Assembly: GCF_001949145.1 (NCBI RefSeq)
Contig: NW_019091636.1
Location: forward strand, 26,752 to 88,751
Reading direction: 5' to 3'
DNA length: 62,000 nucleotides
Source: Acanthaster planci
Lineage: Eukaryota > Echinodermata > Asteroidea > Valvatida > Acanthasteridae
Positions 1 to 10,450 of the stretch are shown here, in pieces. The translations under genes were made by a program, and so were the position numbers. The notes below the pieces were generated by a model, which did not search any database, was not told the origin of the DNA, and worked only from the letters and a program-made list of their open reading frames with translations. The stretch's first letter is position 1. Each line of letters begins with the position of its first letter.

Positions 1-390
1 CTCGGGTTTCTCCGGTGAGATAATTACTTTTGGTGCGAATATGAACTCTGACCTGCCGGTCTCTGGCACGAGATCAATGCGTGAGTATGAGCGTCCCTTG
101 CCGTGTGCAGACTTAAATTATCTCTAAGCCACGCCCTTCGGCCGGAAGTTGCTTACATTGTATTACATTTTGGCGCACCTGAGAAGTTTCTGGGCTTTTC
201 TCAGTGACCGTTCCAACGCTTGAGACCTGGACCTTGGTGGGCTGGCAGTCACAGCAACATGGCTCCTTGTGGGATATCGATAACTTAAGGCCTTTTCCGT
301 CCGCAAGAGTTCATACCAATTTGGGCAAACTTTTAGACGTCAGGGTTAAAGAATTTATGATTGTATAGAGACAGTTCTTAGTGTGAATAT
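1..390. other. Edge of window, no gene seen
   Basis: I see no open frame, RNA gene or repeat structure I can name in this stretch. It lies just beyond the 3' tail of an antisense LINE remnant. Confidence 0.5.
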
Positions 391-1030
391 ATCATCATCA
401 TCATCATGGTGACGCCAGTGCGCCAGCAGCGCACGGGCGTTGCTCAGTGGCTAACATATTAGGTTGATTGTCACTTTCCATTGTTCAGCATTCAATGTGG
501 CTTGTTGTAACTGATGATGAGGCTGATTCGAACAATCCTCATATCATCAGAAAGTTGTTGTTGGTAGGTTCGCATAAGTGCGCCGCCTCTACGGTATGGT
601 TCTGTTTGTTGGCTGTTTTGGTCCAGGAGCAATGACAGCGGAGCATCTTGCCTAATTGCGTGTCCTATCAGTTGTAGGCGCTGTTTGCGAAGCGTTGTTG
701 ATGCTGGTTTGACTTTACATCTACGTTACAGTTCAGCATTGATGATGCATTCAGGGTATCTGATATTCAGTGAGTAGCGTAACAAGGCTCGACGTGATGC
801 GTCGATTGCTTTCTCGAGCGTTTCTGTCAACGTCCAGCAGCCCCACAGTAGAAGAGCACTGACTCGATGCACGCGATAAATAGTTTAATCACTTGCTCAA
901 CACCTCCAAAGCACGTCGAGTCTTCAGCAAGCGACCCATGACAGATTCTAAACGGTCGAATAGGGGCTGTGCTGCTTTGACTGTGTCACTCATCAGTACA
1001 ACATCATCAGCGAAGGCAAGGCCAGTTAAC
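391..1030 (-). mobile_element. Non-LTR retrotransposon (LINE) 3' fragment, antisense
   Basis: Read on the minus strand, about 960-1026 encodes a reverse-transcriptase active-site region (LAFADDVVLMSD). Further along are C-terminal blocks: CIESVLFYCG, then LTETLEKAIDASRRALLRY, then QRLQLIGHAIRQDA. This block order is that of the RT C-terminus in RTE-like LINEs. The frame is broken by several stops and shifts. The 3' end on the minus strand is a short ATG repeat (about 391-407), a simple-repeat tail of a kind common in these elements. The clade (RTE-like) is inferred. That it is a LINE is well supported by the FADD box plus the downstream blocks. Confidence 0.8.
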
Positions 1031-1336
1031 TAAACAGCCAATTTGTGTGAATTTATCATGGACATAGCGAATGTACCGTTTATTACGATGTACATGTAAG
1101 CCATCACTCAATAATAGTCTGTCCTTTGTCTTTCTTTAAGGTTTTTCTTTTGGTTTCTTTTTGGTTGCAGTTTCATAGCTGATTAACACCTGGAAATAAA
1201 GCGAAGGGAATCAAGCCACAGTCGCCTCGAGTCTATTTTTTGCCTGGTTTTGTGCCTCGTTTCCTCCTTAATTGGCGGACGGATCTCCACCCTCCTGACA
1301 ACTGTAGAAGGACCGGCCACTACATTTCCATTGTAG

Positions 1337-2993
1337 TTAAGCTTGTAAATGCTTGAGAAGTGACGCGATCACCCATCTTGTGGTGTGATGGCGACTGCTA
1401 CAATTGCTCCTGCAAATGTTTATTTTGTTCGATGCATGTACATACTTTTCTCCTGCCGTCTTAAAAGTGCTGATACTTCCATCCTGCCATGCGTGCAATG
1501 CACCGTCTGGCGAGAATATGGTGGTCTTTCCGGTTACAGGAAACCAGGAAATGATGTTGCAATTCGCTTTATTATAAACGTACATTCCACCGTTATCCTC
1601 ATTGTAAACATCTCCAGCTTCATCGCAACACACTCCTTTATGATTCTGACTCAGCCCTCCAATATTGAAGACTTGTTTACCTTCGAGGTCAACGACCATT
1701 AACTAACATTTCATTTAAATTGTGTCGAAAAGTTGATCCTTGCTGATGATCAGGTTCTTCCCAATCATTGGAGCCAGTATGGCTCTCAGCACAGATCCGT
1801 CAAGATGGTGAATCGATATCTGTTCTTTTTCTGTATAACCGACTGCTATCAGGTTGTTATTGCATGCACGGCATGTTGGTGTGCCTTCAATCGCTGCTAT
1901 GCCTCCTGGCTCGAAGAGACAGACCGATTGAACATTTTTAGTAAAGACCTTGATATACCGGCCGTGCAAGACGACCAGGTCGTCATTCTTACTCACTGCA
2001 AGGGCTGATGGCTCGAGTACTATATCTGGTTCCCCTGTTGAAAGTACTGCAAGGTAGTTTAAATGTGATAGTTTAAATGCCTCCTTGTGTCTGGTCGTCT
2101 TTAGGTCAACATGAGCTTTCAATTCGAGAAGAAGTTTCTTTCTTGTCCCAAGTATCTTGTGGGGGCTAGATGAAGTCATGACTTCAGAGCTTCCTGAGCA
2201 GCCTTTACAACGCCGAGTTTTCTATACGTTTTGACGAAAGCATCATCGGCCTCTCGTTAATAGCTGTTCTTCCTTCTGCCTTATTTTGGCAATCGTTTTC
2301 TTGGCTTTCGAAGAAATTTGATTCTTTGTTCTAGTTAGCATCATGCACAGTCTCCTTTGGGAGTGTTCAGGAGCCGGGTTCATTGAAAACGATCCTACAA
2401 TTTTTCTGTCAACTTCAGACATCAACTCACTGATTTCGTGTTTGCAGTTGCCTAAAGCCTCGATTATGCTGCTGAGAGAATGTATCAATTTGCTGTGCTC
2501 AGAGACAGTGCACTGCCCACAAATAAGAACTTCGCACAAGTTACAATAACAGCAAAGCTCTTGATCTGCATGAATCTCGCACTTGATTTTGCTTTGCAGT
2601 ACGACCTCTTTATTTAGTCCCACCAAGGTCACAATCTGATGTGTTTTCAGTTGAGCAAAGCGCTGATTTGCTGTCTCACATGCCTGACACAGGTAGTATT
2701 CACAATGCATACATTTTGAGATTGCGATGGTCTTCACCTGTTTCTGGTTGTCCTGCCTTGGCGGGGGAACTCGATCTTGGCAGTCCACTCTTGGGGATGA
2801 TGGTTTTGGTCCGATACAACGGACACACGATGCTCTTTCCATCCTCGTTTTGAGATTGTGTGAGCTCTTGGAGGCATTTCAGGAAGAATTTGTGCGAGCA
2901 ATCAAGTAACCTGGGATCGATCAATTCTGTGCAGCAAACAGCGCATTCCAGAGGTTCATTAGAGGGAAGTCCACAGGCAACCAATTCAGCCAT
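1337..2993 (-). pseudogene. TRIM-type RING/B-box/NHL-like gene, decayed
   Basis: The minus strand carries the parts of a TRIM protein in order. A RING finger follows the likely start at 2993 (MAELVACGLPSNEPLECAVC). Two B-box zinc fingers follow (CMHCEYYLCQAC, then CEIHADQELCCYC), then a coiled-coil region and a C-terminal region that looks like an NHL/beta-propeller (about 2179-1337). The gene has no introns, as is usual for echinoderm TRIM expansions. It is broken. A frameshift lies between RING and B-box near 2750-2800. Another near 2247 and a return shift near 2185 interrupt the coiled coil, where the middle piece reads DDAFVKTYRKLGVVKAAQ. TAA (1715) and TAG (about 1703) stop the C-terminal part. 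Two RING zinc ligands are also replaced: CSHKFF has F where C is expected, and CPLYR has Y for C. An intact version would be an E3 ubiquitin ligase. This copy is most likely a pseudogene, unless sequencing errors caused part of the damage. Confidence 0.8.
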
Positions 2994-3379
2994 GTTACTC
3001 ACGTGTTCACAAATCAAAAAAGTCTTCCTGGTCGATGAGAACAATGTCAAAGATTTTGTCGAATGTTTCATTGACTTATTTAGTTTTGATTTAGTGATTT
3101 ATCCGTCGTGTATTAAAGAGTACCTGATACCTTTTTCCCGACGTTCATGCTAAAAACACACACATTTTGACATAAAACAACTTTAAAATCGTTTCGTCCA
3201 CTTGAAAAGTATTACGTTTTCTGAGGAAATACGTCCTCTGAATTGCCTTTTTACTGTTATGTACTGTCCGTATTAAGATTCCAGTTTAACCGATTGTCAA
3301 TATGCGTACCCTAGTATTAATAATCACTCACTATATTTCCACAATGCTGTAATTGATCATAATAGGTTCAATATGATTC

Positions 3380-4014
3380 CTGTTCTTAACAAAATAAAAA
3401 AAAACTTCTTTCTTCACATTAATTAAGAACCAAACAATTATTTCCACACCATTGAACCAGTTGACAAATTTCATTTCTGTAAGCCACTTTCTTACCATTC
3501 TCATGCCAGACAAAGCAATATCAGTCTATTTGTTTAAAGCACAGGAGTCACTTCGTTAGGTATAATCACTGCTATTTACAAAAAAAAATTAGATTGGGGA
3601 CAAAATACACCCTTGTGCTACTCCCAACGTTTGTTACCCAAATTACAATCCATTTTATCAAACTGACTGTAAAAGGCATTCAACTCATCCGAAAAGGATT
3701 TAACATTATTGCGAGGAATGTTCTACTTTAACCCATTATCCTGACGACATCCCCTCGATCTATATTTGGAATTACCTGGTTGAAACTGCTGTCGAATCTT
3801 CTGACCAAACTGTCTCTTATACTGGTGTGTGTTTATTAACTTCCCTTTGTATAATACGTTTCTGTTCGAGATTATTGTCCTTGTGCGCTATCCTTTTCTT
3901 TTTCAACGAGTTATGCATTTCTTTGGTCATCCAAGGCCTAGTGTTTGGATATATTTTAATCACCTCCTCGTTCACAATAGAATCCTGAACTGATGGTATC
4001 AGGAGCTTGATCAA
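3380..4014 (-). mobile_element. CR1/Rex-like LINE remnant, antisense
   Basis: On the minus strand, 4014-3817 encodes a linker typical of CR1-type ORF2 between endonuclease and RT (IKIYPNTRPWMTKEMHNSLK). Downstream come FSDELNAFYSQFDK and then LGVAQGCILSP, which matches RT block GxxQGxxLSP. Further on is KFVNWFNGVEIIVWFLINVK, matching the block after the active site. The blocks lie in different frames with stops, and the region between FYSQFD and VAQG is missing, so this is an internally deleted dead copy. Family assignment is by block order only. Confidence 0.75.
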
Positions 4015-6477
4015 GTGAGTTTGTATCCATTAAAAATATCCAAGTTTGACATTCAAAACAGCTCCGAAAGGAATTAATAGTACTTTCAGTCCATTTGCGA
4101 ACTTTTTTAACTTAATGTAGGAAAATCCACCTCAAGGATGGCTTTTTATTTTCTAACTGCAGCCTCCGAAATTATTAGTGAATTATAATCTCTAAATAAG
4201 GGACATGTATTCAACAATACTCTAATGGCAAACATGATTATTTAAGTATAAGTTTCCGCTACAAGTACATTTTGACACAAAAATGGTCAGGTTTCGTTCA
4301 ATCGTCTCGAAATATGACTGCACTTACGTTCAATTCTAGAAACGATTACTCTATAACTCTTGGGAGGAGGCTGGTTCTTGTTGAAAAACCCCAACAGTAC
4401 CATTGGTAAAATAGACTTACCTTGCCTTAATTGGCCACAGAAATAAGTCGTCTTCAGATTACTCTATCTCGAAATAATACTTCGTTAATGGACCTACTTA
4501 TTGAATATACTTATACACCTCATGTCCAAAAGACTGGTAAAATGGACCTGTCTCAATTCTGTAAAAACCCAGTTCTATTTTTCGCCTTTATGCAACGCAG
4601 CACCCTTCATTTTGTGCAACGCACGCTGGTATGGATGATGTTACTAGTCATAATGCAGCTGTGTACTTGACATACGACAATGAAAATGCTTCATTCCACG
4701 GCACACAATGCACATCTACACTTGTCTGACACGGTTCGTGTTTACGTACACCATGAGTCAGCGTCACACTCCACAGGTAACAGCAACTGTGTATGTACAG
4801 GTACTTTGATCTAACCCATCTTGCAATAAAAGATAATGATCCTTTGCTGTTGGCACATCCGAAGTTAACATATCTACAGATATTTACCGCACGCGTTGTA
4901 TTTTAGTCTCCCACACGGACAGCAGATGTTCAATTCAGCTCTGCATCCGATAAAACGTAGCTATATTAACCGCATCATAAGTTGATTGCCTTAGTATGAA
5001 ATCAACCCTTTCTAACTGGGTTTGAGATTACTTACCAATCATCATCACTCAGGGAATCAGAGTGGACTCCTTGATTTTCAGCTTCATGAAGCCAAATCCT
5101 CTTTGGCTTTAGCTGCTCTGATGTTTCACAGCTGAATCGAAATCCCACTCGCACCCGTCTGTTGGACAGGATTTCAGTTCACCAATCAACAAGGCAAGGC
5201 CTAAACTCAGCCATTTACGGACAATGCATGGTTCATATTTATACACACCTTTGGCGTCAAAGGATGGATGCTGGGAGGCCTTCCCTTTGTCTGCCTCTGA
5301 GTTGCGGACTGACCACATATCAAGCTAATGGTTGGCCAATGTCTCCATAAAGCACACATCGTTGGTGTGCTTTGATGTGTTTTGTTTTATTTTCCTCACT
5401 AATCTGTTACACAGAATATTTTATATAAACCTTTCCATTTTTTTCCTGTGAAGCACAACGATCAGTAGTGGCATTGTTCTTCGTGAATCACTTCATTGAA
5501 TTGTGCCGTTATCGCGTATGTGAGCATAGCAACTGCTATTGCGATTTGACCAATGAAAAACAGCAAGGCGGCCATTGGAAACAGCGAAGTCATTGGGGAC
5601 ATTGTCATTGTATTCAGATTCATCTTTAGCGCTCTGACAACTTGAATTTTATGTTAGAAAAATAAGTGAGACCAATTTTGGTATTCGTACAAGAGAGGGT
5701 AAATAATTTCTCCCATTGTAATCAATGAACCATATCAAGTAATGAAAGACTGTTTTGGATTTCCTGGTACTCGTATGCTAAGCAGTTTACATAAGGATGC
5801 AGATGTTGAGCGTTGAGATGTAGGAGAGCCCAGCACATTGTCATCTTTTATGTTCTTGTTAATAGAACTCCGACGTCATTTTGGGGATTAAAGAAAACAT
5901 CCTTGATTTAATATTGCATCGATGGCTTCCATTCGGGAAATGGATTTTCTGATTTGTTGACATCAGGGAAGCGTTATTGAAAATAAATAGAAAAAATACA
6001 GATTCAAAAGAAGCTTCTATCTAGTGGTAGTAAGAGAACTGAAAAAGACAAAAGTGACCGTTCTTTGCAATAAAAGATCACATCACGTATTTTTGTTATA
6101 CATGTGTTCATCTTCATTGATTCTTCAATAATGGATTGCAAAATTATTCACTGAGTGTTATCCTTTGTAATATAAACACTTTATTCTTTTATATGGTAAT
6201 TTATATACATGTTGCTTTAATCATCAGCACAAGAAGCCAAATAGGTTGTATGTTACATAAATATATTTATATTGACAAAACATAATTTTAATCTTAATTA
6301 AAGAACACAAAAATCAGCAACCTAAAAAATGGGTTGCATTTCTCACATAATTTCTTGGTTAAAATGCTCATATTTTCTTCCTCCAAGTATAAGGGAAGCG
6401 TTCCATGTCTTTTCTCTAATGTCTGATTTTAGGGCAGTTTTATGGAGGTGCTTTACATTTTGGTCATGTCCTATTCA
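4015..6477. other. Intergenic, nothing recognised
   Basis: AT-rich intergenic DNA between the LINE remnant and the Ig-receptor gene. The few short open frames show no family motif and no splice context. A small imperfect palindrome (AAGCACACATCGTTGGTGTG) sits near 5351. I see no supported gene here. Confidence 0.5.
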
Positions 6478-6483
6478 TTTTAT
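6478..6483 (-). terminator. Possible polyadenylation signal of the Ig-receptor gene
   Basis: TTTATT on the plus strand reads AATAAA on the minus strand, about 100 bases downstream of the receptor stop codon at 6581. It is a plausible cleavage signal for that gene. The region is AT-rich, so chance occurrence is possible. Confidence 0.4.
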
Positions 6484-6580
6484 TTTCATAATCTGTCTTT
6501 TTACTTACATTCCTTGAATTTGATTGAGGGTTTTCACCAAAAATAAACAAACAATTATTTACAAAGCCTACTCATTGAAT

Positions 6581-7774
6581 TTAATGTTCTGTTTCTTCGT
6601 ACGCATTCTCTTCTGGTTGCTTCTCCACGCGCTGTGAGATTGTCTCCAAGTCCTGAAGCTCCATTTGGACATGGGGTTCTCCAACACAAAGGTTATTATT
6701 ATTATTATTTATTTGTCTTGGTCTTAGGATACACACTAGAAGACGAACATTTAAGGTGAGGGAGATGACCAGGAAGGATAGGGTGACGAAGAAAGCTACC
6801 TTCCACAAACCAGCAGGTTGGCGAGGCTTGGGGTGAGGCTTCGGGTGAGGTTTGGGGTGGGGCTTACTTCTGGACGGAATTGTGGCTTGGGAGGATGGCC
6901 TGTTCGGCTCAGCTTGTCCTGTTACATCGTCTTGAACGAATGGACCTGGCGTTTGTTCTTTGTCAGCTGAAGGCGCATTGGTAAAACTGGATCTTGCTCT
7001 TGTGTGGGGATCTGCGGTGGTGACGTTGGCAGATCCGGCAAGGCCTGCGATCCTGATCGGTCCGACGGTACACGAGCGCCGCTGACCAGGGAAATACACT
7101 GATGAGATGGTGCACTCGAATGATGTCCCCTCGTCGGGGATGCCCACTGCCAGAGTCAGCGAAGTTGCTGCCACGGTCTCGTTGCTACAGGATGTCCAGG
7201 GATATCGTGTGCACTTTGCGGGCACCTGCATCACTTCCATCGCGACAGCAGAGTTACCACTGTCCGACCAGCAGAGCATGTTCAGCTCCGCGTCTGGATA
7301 TACCAGGACGGGCCCGTCTGGGGAGCATAACGGGAACGGCCCGCCTGGGAAGTACAACACCGACAGCTGCACGCTGGAAGTGCTCAGGAGAATCTTCAGT
7401 CCGTCCCGGGCTTCGCACACGCTGCAAAAGTAGTCCCCTGTGTCCTCTTTTTGCAGCTGGCTGATGATAACGCTCTTAGTCAATGTGCTTCCAGAGATCT
7501 CCGTCTGGTACATCAAGCGGCCGCTCTCAAAACTACTCGTCAGGAGGTGGTAGTTGTATGTCACTTGGTCTGGTGGCTGATTGGTCCATTCCACGACGTG
7601 GTTGGACCCAAGGCCTGTGGCGACGCATTTTATCTCTACTCGCCCACCCTCCTTCCGATCTGCCTCCGGTGTAACGATCCAGGCGCAGACCTCCGGAGGT
7701 GCGCTCTCGACTTCACCAGTAAGGGAGTAAAGTACAGAGAGAAGCAACAGATAGATGTAGCTCTTCCTTGCCAT
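6581..7774 (-). CDS. Single-exon Ig-domain type I membrane receptor
   Basis: A complete 397-residue frame on the minus strand. Residues 1-25 form a signal peptide (MARKSYIYLLLLSVLYSLTG, likely cut after ESA). Residues 28-140 form an Ig V-like domain with C50, W63 and the DTGDYFC motif ending in C117. An extra Cys pair (C30 and C120) may form a second bridge. Residues about 145-243 form a second Cys-rich Ig-like domain without the usual Trp. A Ser/Thr/Pro stalk follows, with a KPHP repeat, then one membrane helix (about 325-350, VAFFVTLSFLVISLTLNV) and a short cytoplasmic tail. The tail has six Asn from an AAT microsatellite and ends in NAYEETEH, whose YEE could be a kinase/SH2 site (inference). 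The ligand is unknown and I cannot name an orthologue. It may be an immune or adhesion receptor. The frame has no introns, and an upstream non-coding exon cannot be excluded. Confidence 0.78.
   Translation of the reverse strand: MARKSYIYLLLLSVLYSLTGEVESAPPEVCAWIVTPEADRKEGGRVEIKCVATGLGSNHVVEWTNQPPDQVTYNYHLLTSSFESGRLMYQTEISGSTLTKSVIISQLQKEDTGDYFCSVCEARDGLKILLSTSSVQLSVLYFPGGPFPLCSPDGPVLVYPDAELNMLCWSDSGNSAVAMEVMQVPAKCTRYPWTSCSNETVAATSLTLAVGIPDEGTSFECTISSVYFPGQRRSCTVGPIRIAGLAGSANVTTADPHTRARSSFTNAPSADKEQTPGPFVQDDVTGQAEPNRPSSQATIPSRSKPHPKPHPKPHPKPRQPAGLWKVAFFVTLSFLVISLTLNVRLLVCILRPRQINNNNNNLCVGEPHVQMELQDLETISQRVEKQPEENAYEETEH
6693..6714 (-). repeat. AAT microsatellite inside coding sequence (poly-Asn)
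   Basis: A run of TTATTATT on the plus strand is read as AAT codons on the minus strand. It puts six consecutive Asn into the cytoplasmic tail of the Ig-domain receptor, so length variation here stays in frame. Confidence 0.85.
6825..6864 (-). repeat. Twelve-base tandem repeat coding KPHP
   Basis: About three and a half units of a 12-base repeat encode (KPHP)n in the membrane-proximal stalk of the Ig receptor. Units differ at silent sites, so the repeat is not very recent. Confidence 0.8.
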
Positions 7775-10335
7775 CGTGGGTACAAATCAGTGACACATAA
7801 TAAGATGTCTCTGATTCCAAATAACAACGTCCTCGTGAAGCAAGTCCGGGAGTATCCAAAATGTCGCACAGAAAGCTATCCACAATCATGTTCCAACAGT
7901 CTCCAGTATTTGTTATACATGTACATGTATACAGGCACCGATCCTGCGTACACCATACAGTAAGTAATAGTGGAACAAAATGCTTTTCATTTTTTGGGCG
8001 ATTCATATTCAAATGAAAGCTCCCAAAGTTCACGACAAAAGCTTACCGCAATCCGTGACACATCGTTCCAACAAAAGACCCTCTTTGCCTTATTGTCACA
8101 CGCACTTTTTTTAAGCCATTGTCTCGGTCCAAATGCAAGGTTTATGCCTCTTTAGCTCGACGCACTGTAGAATGGTAAAAATATAGAAAGCATACGAACG
8201 TGATCAAACCAGTCTACGTACACAGCGATATTAACCATGGTATAGTTGATCAGATCACGTACATGGCATATTGCTCGAGCAGTTGTCTTACGAGGAAACG
8301 TGGTCATCACACAATGATTTAGAAAAGTCATGTCAATAGCCAATGGGGCTCTTTGTGTAATGACATAAAATCAAGGATTGCCATTTCCTCCAAGTTTTTT
8401 ATTCTTCCCGGATTAGAAATCTAGGGCCGTTTTCCAATATTCAACTTCGGCTCCGTTTCACGCTTCGTTCCCAAAGCCAATCCCCAATTGAGGGCCTGAA
8501 GCGTTTAAATTACATTGGCTTACTATAGTTTTTGGCTCTCTTGCATCTTATTTGATATTCTGTGGCACTGTTCGACTGATTAATGCGCTTACAGCTTCAA
8601 AGTCAGCTAGTAAAAAAAAACAGTTGACGCCTGATACGGAGTCGTATTATTATTATTGAGTATATTGAGTATTGGAAAACGGTCTAAATTTTAATTTATG
8701 AACACGAATGCTCACTCTTATTTGATCAATACAAGTAAATTTGTCAACATAACATATAACCGGTTTACAATTACACGTATATTGTAGGTATCATTATTAC
8801 GGAGGGAATAGGAAATTGGCCGGAGTGGGTTTAGTGTTATTTCGTTTTATACCGTAGGCCTAGGTGAAATGTGTCAGACCGTTGACGATCAGTATCCAAT
8901 CAGAATTCGAGGCAGAAAATAGAGCGCCTATTCAGGAAGTGTCCAATAATGTAGGTGTGCTACAGCTGACCAGGAGTGAACCAGAGTGAACTAGAGTGTG
9001 TGGCAGTTTAGCTTGGGTAGGACACTCAGCCTTGTACAATTTCAAGTTCGTTCTGTGTGTGGCATGACATTTTGCGAGTAATCTTTATCGTTATGTTAAA
9101 ACTTCTTTCACATTTCTGATTCCAACATAACATAAGGCTACCGTTCCCCTCGGTATATCAGTATGGGAAGTGTGAGCATTCAAGCATTTATGTCCCCGGC
9201 CTACGGTAAATTCTAGTTAATTATACTTCAGATGTAAAAAAAACTGTTTGCAGAACCATCCCGGTAAATGTGGAGGGGGTTGATTTTACGTTTTCCTGGT
9301 AGGCACGGTAAAATTTTCATAACGCACACCACTAGACCACTACCGGATACATTTGGAAGGTCTGTAGGGTTTGGTTTGTGGTTACACCCCGTACTGTCTT
9401 TTTTCAGAAAGAATCCGGCATGCTCCCGATGGACAGGCAGTACACACTACCCGAAGCTTAAAAGTAACCGGTGTTCAGAACCAACACTCTCAAAAAGAGA
9501 TAGATCATACACGGTGAAGCTGCAAACCTCACTTGTTGTAGACCCGTATCCAAGTCTTGCCGAGGTTGCCAAGTTTGGTCGTTGTCCTCTTGGTAATCGC
9601 CTTTGACTATTGATCGTAAAAGGAGTAATTACATTGTGGCGCTTTCGAGCATCTCAACCCCACGTAATATGCATGCTGAGCCTGATTCATTGGCCAAAAG
9701 AGTCTTCGAGCTTCTTACGTAACCTCCACAACCATTGGAAAAAAAAACATGTCGGTGCACTAACTGGACAGTGCCATGTTACGAGATCAAGTCGTAGGCT
9801 TCATGAAGAATAATATCGCACCAGCTAGGTTTTTAGTTGGTCGGGAGAGAAGTATGTAGAAATTGGCTATACATATTTCAGCAGGATTTATAGCACGGTG
9901 AGGTGACACCCTCAGTTGCATTTGATTGGAGGTCCAGTGTTGCCTCATTTTTATACTGTCACATGCATAAGGTATCTGCCTCTTAGGACAATAATCTAAA
10001 AGCAAAAATCTCATCAACGGTCAACCACGGTGGATGTACCGATGGTAAGTGCGTACTAATGTCAATATTAACATATCACGAGACAACAGTTATGTAACCG
10101 TTTTTTCAACGACTACAAGGAAAATTCGAGAGTGGCAAAGCAGGTATTTTATCACAATTGAAACGCTCCTGTCGAAACTTTGCTGATGTGCCAAATAACA
10201 CTGCGGGCTTTTCGACAGTTCCCCCTTTTTAGTAATCATGTTGTCTTGCCGCAGGTTTCATTGGCAAGGCCAATTCCCAATTCAAAGCTCTTAACGTCTC
10301 CTTAATCGTGGATAATTTACATTTTTATACAACAG
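7775..10335. other. Divergent intergenic region, no gene found
   Basis: This stretch separates the minus-strand Ig receptor from sulfotransferase copy 1. It probably holds the promoters of both and the unseen first coding exon of copy 1, which by analogy should encode about 10-13 residues and end in phase 0. I tested the ATG codons I could see and found no convincing one. ATG CAT AAG|GTATCT near 9963 would fit the phase but is very short. Confidence 0.4.
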
Positions 10336-10450
10336 GCTCAGGCTCAAGGACATCATCAGGGCCTTTTGACTCATTGGCAGTGCTCTTTTCGGTCTGCTTG
10401 CGGAATTGTGCTGACCACAGTTTGTCTGATGGGGATACTTACCTCATACC
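10336..10450 (+). CDS. Sulfotransferase copy 1, signal-anchor exon
   Basis: Follows ATTTTTATACAACAG and ends before GTAAGC in phase 1. It encodes LLTHWQ, then a hydrophobic helix ending ILTSY, aligned with LLRHWLAVCLVLLTTCTTAI of copy 2. Three in-phase AGs (10335, 10341, 10359) are possible acceptors; the first directly follows the pyrimidine tract. Confidence 0.65.

Noticed and set aside
7451-7963. 170-residue open frame on the plus strand
   Set aside because: It overlaps the Ig-receptor gene in antisense. It has no motif, and the opposite strand encodes a convincing signal peptide, Ig domain and membrane helix.
9160-9215. First exon of sulfotransferase copy 1 (ATGGGAAGTGTGAGC up to GTAAAT)
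   Set aside because: The donor would leave phase 1, whereas the anchor exon needs phase 0.
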